NCBI RefSeq assembly: GCF_016411825.1
Contig: NZ_JAEKMH010000003.1
Coordinates: forward strand, 186,001-250,000
Direction: 5' to 3'
Length of the DNA stretch: 64,000 nt
From: Devosia sediminis
GTDB lineage: Bacteria; Pseudomonadota; Alphaproteobacteria; Rhizobiales; Devosiaceae
The notes beneath the pieces are model-generated. The model made no database searches. It saw only the letters and a list, made by a program, of their open reading frames with translations, and was not told where the DNA came from. The stretch's first letter is position 1; each line of letters begins with the position of its first letter. Made by a program: the position numbers and the translations under genes. Positions 24,553 through 32,071 of this stretch are shown piece by piece.

Positions 24553-25839
24553 TCAGTTGATGAAGCCGGCGGCGCGCGGCAGCGCAAGCGACAATTCGGG
24601 CACGAGGATCAGGATCAGCAGGAAGGCCAGCTGCACCGCGTAGAAAGGCAGCATGGCCAGGCTGATGGTCTCGATCTTGAGCTTGCTGACGCTGGCAGCG
24701 GCGAACAGGCACGGACCCACGGGCGGCGTGCTGAGGCCCATGACCAGGGTCAGCGACATGACGATGCCGAAATGGATCGGATGAATGCCGGCGCTGATCG
24801 CCGCCGGAGCCAGGATCGGCGCCATGACGATGAGCGCGGCACCGACATCCATGAACATGCCCACGACGATGAGCGCGCCGGTAATGAGCAGCAGCAGCGT
24901 CAGCGGGTCCGAGGCAATGCTGGTGAGCCCCGCCGCAACCGTTTCCGGAAGCCGCTCAAGGCCGATGAACCAGCCAAAGACATTGGCGGTGGCGAGCACC
25001 ATGAAGATGACGGATGTCATCACGCCGGCCCGGAGCAGCGCGGGAGCAATGTCCGACCATTTGAGCGTGCGCTTGATGAACAGGCCCAGCATGAGCACGT
25101 AGAGCACGGCGACGGCGGCCGCTTCCGTGGCGGTGAAGATGCCGCTGACGATGCCGCCCATGATGATCACCGGCATCATCAGGGCCAATGAAGCGCGCAT
25201 GCCGATAGCCAGGAATTCGCGGGGCGGAATGCGGGTCTCGCGGCGCGGGAAGTTGTACTTGCGAGCCAGGAAGGTGACCACCAGCATCAGCAGGCCAACC
25301 ATCAGGAACCCCGGAACCATGGCGGCGAGGAAGATCGAGGCGACGGACACCTGGGCGATGGAGGCATAGAGCATCAGGATGATGCTGGGTGGAATGATGG
25401 CACCCACCAGCGACGAGGCAACCGTGAGCGCCGTGGCAAAGCGTTTGTCGTAACCATGCGCTTCCATGGCGCGGATTTCGATGGCGCCAAGGCTGGCAAT
25501 GTCGGCAATGGCGGAACCGGAGACACCGGCAAAGAAGGCGCTGTTGAGGATGTTCACATGCGCCATGCCCCCGCGCAGCCGACCGACCAGGGCATCGGCG
25601 AAATCCATGATGTCTTCGATGACCTTTGATGCCGACATCAGCTCGGCCGCCAGGAAGAAGAACGGGATGGCCATGATGGTGAAGACGTTGAGGCCGGCAA
25701 ACATGCGCTGGGGCACCAGCAGCATGAACTGGCTGCCGCCCGCCTCGAACATGAGGCCCATCGAGATGATGCCGACCACGAAGGCAATGGGCATGCCGAT
25801 GAAAAGCAATGCGGCGAAGGCAATTCCAGCGAAAACCAT
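24553..25839 (-). CDS. dctM: TRAP transporter large permease (DctM family)
   Basis: A 428-residue inner-membrane protein with about twelve hydrophobic segments. Typical stretches are FIGMPIAFVVGIISMGLM, RLRGGMAHVNILNSAFFAGVSGSAIADIASLG and STPPVGPCLFAAASVSKL. It is the Na+-coupled transport subunit. It lies 15 bases after the small subunit and 16 bases before the kinase gene, in one operon. Confidence 0.94.
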   Translation of the reverse strand: MVFAGIAFAALLFIGMPIAFVVGIISMGLMFEAGGSQFMLLVPQRMFAGLNVFTIMAIPFFFLAAELMSASKVIEDIMDFADALVGRLRGGMAHVNILNSAFFAGVSGSAIADIASLGAIEIRAMEAHGYDKRFATALTVASSLVGAIIPPSIILMLYASIAQVSVASIFLAAMVPGFLMVGLLMLVVTFLARKYNFPRRETRIPPREFLAIGMRASLALMMPVIIMGGIVSGIFTATEAAAVAVLYVLMLGLFIKRTLKWSDIAPALLRAGVMTSVIFMVLATANVFGWFIGLERLPETVAAGLTSIASDPLTLLLLITGALIVVGMFMDVGAALIVMAPILAPAAISAGIHPIHFGIVMSLTLVMGLSTPPVGPCLFAAASVSKLKIETISLAMLPFYAVQLAFLLILILVPELSLALPRAAGFIN

Positions 25840-25854
25840 GAAACGGGTCCTGAG

Positions 25855-26382
25855 TTAGACAGAGGTCGCGGCGCTGGTTTCGAGGGCAAATGGCGATGCC
25901 CCCGCGCGGCTGCGTTGTATGGCTTCCACCAATGCAGCCACCTGCTGGACTAGCATCATGAAGCCGCCGATCGGCATCGCGGCATAGGCGACGATCATGT
26001 TGAGGCCGAGCGAGGAGGAAATCTGGCGCGGCCCCATCTCCAGCGTGAGTCGGGCGCTGAACCAGATGAAGACCACCAGGAACACCATGATGAGCGCACT
26101 GCCCACGATGTAGAGAGCCAGCGCCAGTCCGCGCGGCAGACGATCGACCAACAGCGTGATGCCGACATGATCGAGTTGGCGCACCGCGATGCTGGAGCCG
26201 ATCATGGTGACGGCGACCATGAGGAAACGGGCGGCTTCGGGCGGCCACGCCATGGGAATGGGGATGACGAAGCGGAAGAACACCCCGACCAGCACCGAAA
26301 ACACCATGCCGGCGACGATCAGGATCGTCAGCAGCTTGGCCAGGGCCAGCAACAGGTCGGCAAATTTCATGAAGGCTGACAT
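25855..26382 (-). CDS. dctQ: TRAP transporter small permease (DctQ family)
   Basis: A 175-residue inner-membrane protein with four hydrophobic segments (first LLLALAKLLTILIVAGMVFSV; the conserved region GSSIAVRQLDHVGITLLVDRL lies mid-chain). It partners DctM. GGAGGA lies about 8 bases before the ATG. A strong hairpin separates it from the binding-protein gene upstream. Confidence 0.9.
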   Translation of the reverse strand: MSAFMKFADLLLALAKLLTILIVAGMVFSVLVGVFFRFVIPIPMAWPPEAARFLMVAVTMIGSSIAVRQLDHVGITLLVDRLPRGLALALYIVGSALIMVFLVVFIWFSARLTLEMGPRQISSSLGLNMIVAYAAMPIGGFMMLVQQVAALVEAIQRSRAGASPFALETSAATSV

Positions 26383-26427
26383 GCCTTGTTCCTCCTCCTA
26401 ATGGGCGAGCGTGTTCGTCACGCTTCT

Positions 26428-26455
26428 GGCGGGCAGGCAATGCAGCCTGCCCGCC
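26428..26455 (-). other. Intercistronic RNA hairpin between TRAP binding protein and DctQ
   Basis: GGCGGGCAGGC and GCCTGCCCGCC form a perfect 11-base-pair stem around a 6-base loop, 12 bases after the binding-protein stop, with no T-run on the minus strand. As with the hairpin at 3776, it most likely stabilises the upstream message so that binding protein exceeds membrane subunits. A weak terminator is the alternative. Confidence 0.6.
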
Positions 26456-26467
26456 TTGCTATGCGGC

Positions 26468-27508
26468 TTATTCGACCGAGAGTTCAGCTTCGGCGGATTC
26501 GACGGCGTTCATGAAGCCGTCGACCTGATCCTGGCCGAACTGGCCGACCATCCATTCGAGCACGCGGGGCTGGGCCGTTTCACGGAAAGCCGCGATCTGT
26601 TCAGGGCTCGAGGAGGTGATCTCAACGCCGCGCGCGCGGAATTCCTCGATCACATCGCTGACCAGCGTCTGCGACAGACCACGACCCGCCACGGCAGCCT
26701 GGCGTCCGGCCAGGACCACGGCCTCGCGCAGTTCCGGCGGCAGGTCCTGGAACCACTGCTCGTTCACGACGATGAAGACGAGGCTGTAAACGTGCTGGTC
26801 GATGGTCGCGTATTTCAGCACTTCCTGGAGGTTCTGCTGAAGAGTGCCGATGATCGGCAGTTCCGCGCCGTCGACGACGCCGGTCTGCAAGGCGCCATAG
26901 ACTTCGAGCCACGGAATAGCCGTCGGCAGTGCGCCAAGGCTCGACACCATCTCCTGGTGCGCGGTGATTTCCATGGTGCGGATCTTGAGGCCTTCCATGT
27001 CGGCGGGGGCAACCACGGGGCGAACGTTGTTGGCCCAGATGCGGAACCCGGCATTCTCGCCAATGGCGACGGCGCGAAGACCGGTGGTGGCCGCCATTTC
27101 GTCGAACAGGGCATCGCCCCATTCACCATCAAGCACATCCCAGGCCACGACGGCATTGGGGAAAACATAGGGAATGGTGGTCAGCTGGATCTTGGGAAAA
27201 AAGCCGGAGACCGTGGCTTCGTTGGGCGTCGCTGCTTCCAGCACGCCGGCCTGAACGGCCTCCAGGTTTTCGCGAAGGTCACCAAGCGTGCCGCTGGGAT
27301 AGAGTTCGACGGCGATCCGACCACCCGAAAGGCTTTCCAGCGCATCCTTGAAGGTGCGCATCATCGCATAGGTATGGTTCGGATAGGTCAGCTCGCCAAC
27401 TTTGGAGAGCGGCGGGTCCACGTTCGGCAGGCGAACGGTATATTCCTGGGCAAGGGCCATCGAGCCCATCATCAAAAATGCCGCTAGGCCGGCCAGTGTC
27501 TTCTTCAT
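26468..27508 (-). CDS. dctP: TRAP transporter substrate-binding protein (DctP family)
   Basis: A 346-residue periplasmic protein. The signal peptide MKKTLAGLAAFLMMGSMALA is cut before QEYTVRLPN. The family arginine region FRIWANNVRPVVAPADMEGLKIRTM, which holds the residues that clamp a carboxylate, lies near 150-175. TRAP binding proteins usually bind organic acids, so the substrate probably has a carboxylate. ATG 27508 is 11 bases from GGAGG; the ATG at 27517 is only 2 bases away, too close. It lies 112 bases downstream of iclR, with palindromic motifs between. Confidence 0.92.
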   Translation of the reverse strand: MKKTLAGLAAFLMMGSMALAQEYTVRLPNVDPPLSKVGELTYPNHTYAMMRTFKDALESLSGGRIAVELYPSGTLGDLRENLEAVQAGVLEAATPNEATVSGFFPKIQLTTIPYVFPNAVVAWDVLDGEWGDALFDEMAATTGLRAVAIGENAGFRIWANNVRPVVAPADMEGLKIRTMEITAHQEMVSSLGALPTAIPWLEVYGALQTGVVDGAELPIIGTLQQNLQEVLKYATIDQHVYSLVFIVVNEQWFQDLPPELREAVVLAGRQAAVAGRGLSQTLVSDVIEEFRARGVEITSSSPEQIAAFRETAQPRVLEWMVGQFGQDQVDGFMNAVESAEAELSVE

Positions 27509-27558
27509 GATTGTCATGTCCTCCCAATCAAAATCCGACACGCCTCCTTGCATGTCGG

Positions 27559-27572
27559 TTATTCAGGAATAA
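27559..27572. promoter_or_regulatory. Inverted repeat TTATTC-AG-GAATAA, candidate IclR operator
   Basis: Two 6-base arms are perfectly complementary around a 2-base centre, 51 bases upstream of the TRAP binding-protein start. A related ATCCCGGAT/CCGGAA stretch follows at 27573-27588. Similar motifs stand on the other side of iclR (28431, 28534, 28554), suggesting one regulator for the TRAP operon, iclR and the DapA-like gene. Confidence 0.5.
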
Positions 27573-27620
27573 ATCCCGGATACCGGAACATCATTCAACG
27601 AAGCGGACATGTCAATACCG

Positions 27621-28409
27621 CTATTGAGCGGCTTGGCTGTAACCGAGATGGCTCGATATCTGGCCGGCATGGTGCATCACCATCGCGGCGACCGAAGCTT
27701 CTCGTTCGATCGGCGACTGCATGGCCGAGCCGGTCGCGCTGATGCTGGCAAAGACCCGGCCGAACTGGTCGCGGATCGGCGCGCCGATGCAGCGCAGGCC
27801 GGGCTGGTGCTCGCCATTGTCGACGGCATAGCCGCGCATCCGCACCGTTTCGAGTTCGTGACGCAGGGCATCGCCCGTGGTGATCGTCGAGTCGGTGTAG
27901 CGCGGTAATCCTGCTTCGATGACCCGTTCCAGGATCGGCTCGGGCTGGTAAGCCAGGATCGCCTTGCCGATGCTGGTGCAGTGAACCGGTGCATTTTCCA
28001 GCAGGTTGAGGGGTGTCAGGCCGCCCGGCGCCGGTTCGGCCCGGTGAATCACCACGGCTCTTTCTCCGCCAAAGACCGCCAGGTGCACCGATAGTCCGGT
28101 CATCCGGCCGAGTGCCTCGGCATAGGGGCGGGCTTCCCGATGCAGATCCATGTTGGCGAGCACGATATTGCCGTAGGCGAAGAGCTTGATGCCCAGGCGG
28201 TAGCGTTCCCGCTCCCGATCCTGATCCAACAGACCAACTTCCCGCATGGAGGCGAGCAGCCGATGCGTCGTGCTGCGTGGATAGCCGGTTTGCTTGCAGA
28301 TATCGGCGAGCGACATGGCCCGGTGCGTGGTTGAAAAGCAGTCGAGGATCGCTGCGACCTTGTTCAGCGACTTGAGATTTTCCTCGCCGGACGCTTTGCT
28401 TTCGGACAT
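27621..28409 (-). CDS. IclR family transcriptional regulator
   Basis: A 262-residue regulator. The N-terminal winged helix (residues about 14-75) has SLADICKQTGYPRSTTHRLLASM. The C-terminal effector domain (about 90-255) has GKAILAYQPE, GYAVDNGEHQPGLRCIGAPI and FGRVFASISATG. It lies between the TRAP operon (same strand, downstream) and the divergent DapA-family gene, with shared motifs on both sides, so it is the likely local regulator. Confidence 0.93.
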   Translation of the reverse strand: MSESKASGEENLKSLNKVAAILDCFSTTHRAMSLADICKQTGYPRSTTHRLLASMREVGLLDQDRERERYRLGIKLFAYGNIVLANMDLHREARPYAEALGRMTGLSVHLAVFGGERAVVIHRAEPAPGGLTPLNLLENAPVHCTSIGKAILAYQPEPILERVIEAGLPRYTDSTITTGDALRHELETVRMRGYAVDNGEHQPGLRCIGAPIRDQFGRVFASISATGSAMQSPIEREASVAAMVMHHAGQISSHLGYSQAAQ

Positions 28410-28430
28410 GTGTGGCTCCGCCGTTTCCCG

Positions 28431-28443
28431 CTATCCGGAATAG
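28431..28443. promoter_or_regulatory. CTATCCGGAATAG motif upstream of iclR
   Basis: A near-palindrome 21 bases upstream of the iclR ATG. It shares the TAT..CCGGAATA arrangement with 27559-27572 and 28554-28564. Candidate autoregulatory IclR site. Confidence 0.4.
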
Positions 28444-28533
28444 ACAATCGCCTGTCGCAGCACAATAGCGTCGCGAAGCCGATGGATGCGAAGGCAAATT
28501 GACGCCGCGCATCACCGCTGGTACATCATCTCA

Positions 28534-28564
28534 TATCCGGATTTAAATCCCGCTATTCGGGATA
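28534..28564. promoter_or_regulatory. Two adjacent TATCCGGAT / TATTCGGGATA motifs before the DapA-family gene
   Basis: TATCCGGAT (28534-28542, with the perfect palindrome ATCCGGAT) and TATTCGGGATA (28554-28564) lie 20 bases apart, or two helical turns, centre to centre roughly 21. They end 25 bases before the start of the DapA-family gene. This fits a dimer-of-dimers IclR operator. Confidence 0.45.
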
Positions 28565-28589
28565 CGGTTTGACGCAAGGGAGAAGAGAC

Positions 28590-29492
28590 TTGTCCGCACT
28601 ATCCGCCGAGCAACGCCACGCCATCACCGGCATCCTGCCGCCCATCACCAGCCCGTTCGGCAAGGACGGCAAGCTCGACGCAGGCGGCTTTGCCGAACAG
28701 GTCGATTTCATCATGGATGCGGGCGCCCGCGGAATCGTCATCGGCGGCAGCACCGGCGAAGGCCACACGCTCAACCGCGAGGAATTCGAGACCTCCATGC
28801 GCGCTTCGTCCGACGCCCTCAAGGGGCGCGGTGGCCTGCTCGCCGGACTGATCGTCAACAGCACGCAGGAAGCCATTGACCGCGTGAACATGCTGGATGG
28901 ACTCAAGGTCGATGCCCTGCAGGTCACCCCGGTCCACTATCTCTTCAAGCCCGGCGCACAGGCCACCATCGACCACTTCAAGGCGATCGCCGACAAGACC
29001 GACATTCCCATCCTCATCTACAACGTCATCCAGTGGAATTACCTCAGCGTCGATCTGATGCTGCGGATCATGGATGAGGTGCCAGGCGTCGTCGGCATGA
29101 AGCAGAGCAATGGCGACCTCAAGTCGGTTTCCGACTTGCTGATGCGTCTCAAGCCGGAAAACATCATCATCACCGGCATCGACGCCATGCTCTATCCGGC
29201 ATTTTCGCTCGGTGCCCACGGCGCCATCACCGCCCTGACCGCAGCCGCCCCCGCCGCGGTGGTCAAGCTCTGGAACGCAGTGGAAGCCAAGGACTACGAC
29301 CTGGCCAAGGATCTGCACTTCAAGCTGGGTGCGCTCTACAACGCATTCACCCATGACAACCTGCCGGCTTGCACCAAATATGCCCAGCATCGTCAGGGTA
29401 TCGCCATGTACTATCCCAAGTCGCCCATGGAGCATGTCAGCGACGAGCAGAAGGCGCGCATCGACAGCGCGCTGGCAGGGCTCCTGGGCTAG
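28590..29492 (+). CDS. Dihydrodipicolinate synthase (DapA) family lyase/aldolase
   Basis: A 300-residue TIM-barrel class I aldolase. GSTGEGHTL (53-61) replaces the usual GTTGE. Tyr144 in ILIYNVIQW and Lys171 in GVVGMKQSNGDL are the catalytic tyrosine and Schiff-base lysine. I start at TTG 28590, behind AGGGAGAAGAGA; the TTG at 28569 has no ribosome site. The gene is divergent from iclR with operator-like motifs between. In a carbon-use locus it is more likely a keto-acid aldolase or dehydratase than the lysine-pathway enzyme. Its substrate would plausibly be the acid imported by the TRAP system, yielding a small carbonyl for the kinase. Confidence 0.85.
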   Translation: MSALSAEQRHAITGILPPITSPFGKDGKLDAGGFAEQVDFIMDAGARGIVIGGSTGEGHTLNREEFETSMRASSDALKGRGGLLAGLIVNSTQEAIDRVNMLDGLKVDALQVTPVHYLFKPGAQATIDHFKAIADKTDIPILIYNVIQWNYLSVDLMLRIMDEVPGVVGMKQSNGDLKSVSDLLMRLKPENIIITGIDAMLYPAFSLGAHGAITALTAAAPAAVVKLWNAVEAKDYDLAKDLHFKLGALYNAFTHDNLPACTKYAQHRQGIAMYYPKSPMEHVSDEQKARIDSALAGLLG

Positions 29493-29511
29493 GCGAGATC
29501 AACTGTCTTCG

Positions 29512-29544
29512 AGCTGGCGCGCCTGGCGGCTGCGCCAGCTTCTT
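29512..29544 (+). terminator. Possible rho-independent terminator after the DapA-family gene
   Basis: AGCTGGCGC and GCGCCAGCT form a 9-base-pair stem with an 11-base loop, 20 bases after the stop, followed by only TCTT. The T-run is weak, so termination may be partial. Confidence 0.4.
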
Positions 29545-29614
29545 GGGCGCCTCCTCCAGGCACCTCGAAAATGTTGCGCCATCTCGGACCCACCGGCCGA
29601 AATCGACGAACGCG

Positions 29615-29980
29615 TCAGCTGTCGTTTGCTGGTCTGGGCCTGAACATGTCTCTGGCGGCCTCCTGCCGGTGTTTGGCTGCCGGTCTCGTTTCCGGGACCG
29701 AACTCCAGAGGATATGTCGAAGGTCGGCATATCGCATCGGATCATAGCCGTGCTGCGCCAGCCGCACCGCGAACCAGTCCGGCACCAGTTGCGCAGTCAG
29801 GCAACTTGTCTGGTCGGCCATGATCAGCACGGGCAGCAATGCCGCATAGGTGTCGAAGCCAAACCCGAAGGCGATCGCTTCGTCGACATGGGACGATTTG
29901 ATCTCGGGATACCGATCGCGAATGGCGCTCTTCAGATCCGAAACGTGCGCGCGCGTGAAGGGCGTGGTGCCGAAGGGCAT
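29615..29980 (-). CDS. Hypothetical protein, 121 residues
   Basis: AAAGGAGAGG lies just upstream of the ATG, and the sequence (DLKSAIRDRYPEIKSSHVDEAIAFGFG, then FDTYAALLPVL) looks like a genuine protein with an amphipathic N-terminal half. It is not a shadow of any gene opposite. I recall similar N-terminal segments in uncharacterised rhizobial proteins but cannot name a function. No signal peptide or membrane segment is seen. The tail is basic and polar. It stands alone between a terminator-like hairpin and tRNA-Ser. Confidence 0.6.
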   Translation of the reverse strand: MPFGTTPFTRAHVSDLKSAIRDRYPEIKSSHVDEAIAFGFGFDTYAALLPVLIMADQTSCLTAQLVPDWFAVRLAQHGYDPMRYADLRHILWSSVPETRPAAKHRQEAARDMFRPRPANDS

Positions 29981-30253
29981 GACGAACCTCTCCTTTAACG
30001 GTCGAAGTCCGCCGATTACGCATCGACCACCAGTGAGGTCGTCGCAGGGCAGTTCGAAAGTGCGTCCCCTTCAACCCGGCGGCAGGTTCGGCAGGGACGG
30101 CCTAGTGTAAAGCTACAACTGTCGGTACAGGCAGATCAAGCACATGACCAAGGGCGGATGTTTGGATTTGATCTTCAACCCACGGCGGCTGACCTCGTCC
30201 GGGCTCGCCAATGCTCGAACAGCCAGTGCATTTCGCTAGGTATTGGGGATGAG
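29981..30253. other. Intergenic region between the hypothetical gene and tRNA-Ser
   Basis: No gene, repeat or convincing terminator is visible in these 273 bases. Short open frames here lack ribosome sites and recognisable sequence. Confidence 0.4.
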
Positions 30254-30343
30254 TGGCGGAGAGAAAGGGATTCGAACCCTTGAGACGGTTCCCCGTCTAC
30301 ACACTTTCCAGGCGTGCGCCTTCGACCACTCGGCCACCTCTCC
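30254..30343 (-). tRNA. tRNA-Ser(GGA)
   Basis: Reading the minus strand from 30343: acceptor GGAGAGG, D-arm GGCCGAGTGGTCGAAGGC, anticodon loop CTGGAAA with anticodon GGA, a long class II variable arm (AGACGGGGAACCGTCT), T-loop GGTTCGAATCC, then the acceptor 3' half, discriminator G and an encoded CCA (30256-30254). The length of 90 bases and the long variable arm are diagnostic of tRNA-Ser. Confidence 0.97.
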
Positions 30344-30461
30344 GCATCGCTTTCGCCCGGTCTGGAAAGGCCGGGATCGCGGCACCCCGAAGGGGCCGCT
30401 GCGAGCGAGGCGCAATATACCCATCAAAGTCGCGGGCGCAAGGGATCACTTGGGGTCCATA

Positions 30462-30501
30462 CGCATTGTTTTGTCCCGGCCTGTCCGCACTGTTTTATCC
30501 C
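30462..30501 (+). repeat. Short direct repeat CGCA(T/C)TGTTTT(G/A)TCCC
   Basis: Two 16-base copies (30462-30477 and 30486-30501) match at 14 of 16 positions with starts 24 bases apart. They lie between tRNA-Ser and the small membrane-protein gene at 30612. They could be a direct-repeat binding site or a chance duplication. Confidence 0.35.
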
Positions 30502-30611
30502 CCGCCGCCACCTTGTGAAGCGGGGCCGCGCCGTGTCACAACGGGTCCGTGCTTGGCATGGAACGAACCAGAGGCGGTTCGATTGATCTCGGACAGGCAC
30601 AGGGAATGTGG

Positions 30612-30935
30612 ATGCGGCTGCTATTGCGAATATTGGGCACCTGGCTGATCGGCCTGGCGCTGATCTTCCTTGTCATGGATGGGACCAAGTCCCTGGCTGC
30701 CAATGCGCTGGTCTTCACCAGCCTTGGCCAGGCCTGGACACAAATGCATCCGGCCAGCCTCGATGCAGTCAACGGCTTTTTCGAAAGCCGGTTCTTTGCC
30801 GATCTGCTGGCCGTCGCGCTGGCCGCGCTGATGACCTATCCCGCCTTTGCCGTGCTGGGCGTGCCGGGCGTGGTGCTGGCGCTGGCGGGCCGCCGTCCGC
30901 GCCGCGAGCGCTTTCTGCGCCAGGAACAGATCTGA
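30612..30935 (+). CDS. Small membrane protein, 107 residues, unknown function
   Basis: ATG 30612 has AGGGA six bases upstream; the ATG at 30606 abuts it and is less likely. The protein has two hydrophobic segments (LLLRILGTWLIGLALIFLV near 4-22 and ADLLAVALAALMTYPAFAVLGVPGVVLALAG near 64-94) joined by a polar loop with DGTKSLAANALVFTSLG. It ends in a basic cytoplasmic tail (RRPRRERFLRQEQ). Such proteins are common in rhizobial genomes without a known role. It lies 53 bases before msrA and may be co-transcribed. Confidence 0.7.
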   Translation: MRLLLRILGTWLIGLALIFLVMDGTKSLAANALVFTSLGQAWTQMHPASLDAVNGFFESRFFADLLAVALAALMTYPAFAVLGVPGVVLALAGRRPRRERFLRQEQI

Positions 30936-30988
30936 CGCCGTAACTTCGGCCGCTTTGCCTGCGAATAGAAGGCTGAAAGGAGCAACAC

Positions 30989-31645
<657 letters not shown>

Positions 31646-31711
31646 CACGCCTCAAGGGCGCGACGGAGCCTCCGCCGCGCCCAATTTGCTAGCGGACTGT
31701 TGGCATTATCA

Positions 31712-32071
31712 ATGACGCATCTGCCCATCATGCACCGGCCGCAGTTTGAAGCCTTCGTGCTGTCGCTGCCATCGGCGACGATCGTGCATCAGTGGCGCGA
31801 CGACTCGGTGGCCAAGGTCGGGGGCAAGATCTTCTGCCTCCTTGATCGCGATCCGGGCGAGATCTGGCTCAAGGTTTCGGACATGTCCTATGACCTGATG
31901 GTGGACATGGACGGCATTCGCCCCGCGCCCTATTTCGCCCGCGCCGGCTGGGTGGCCATCAGCCACGAGAGCGCGCTGAGCGAGGACGATATAAGGGCCT
32001 ATATCACCGAAGCGCATCGGCTGGTGTCCGGCAAGCTCGGCAAGAGGCTCCGCAGCGAACTCGGCCTTTAG
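31712..32071 (+). CDS. MmcQ/YjbR family protein
   Basis: A 119-residue protein of the MmcQ/YjbR double-wing fold: FVLSLPSATIVHQWRDDSVAKVGGKIFCLL, then GEIWLKVSD, and YFARAGWVAISHES near 70-85. The family is widespread and small, with a DNA-binding-like fold and no settled function. No strong ribosome site is seen; ATG 31730 is an alternative start. Its stop overlaps the stop of the convergent membrane-protein gene by 4 bases. Confidence 0.8.
   Translation: MTHLPIMHRPQFEAFVLSLPSATIVHQWRDDSVAKVGGKIFCLLDRDPGEIWLKVSDMSYDLMVDMDGIRPAPYFARAGWVAISHESALSEDDIRAYITEAHRLVSGKLGKRLRSELGL

Noticed and set aside
28590-29492. Lysine-biosynthetic dapA
   Set aside because: The family fold and catalytic residues fit, but the gene is in an IclR-controlled uptake locus and has the non-canonical GSTGE motif, so the biosynthetic symbol was not assigned.
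29493-30343. tRNA-Ser as an integration site for a genomic island
   Set aside because: No integrase, no repeated 3' tRNA fragment and no composition change were seen next to it.
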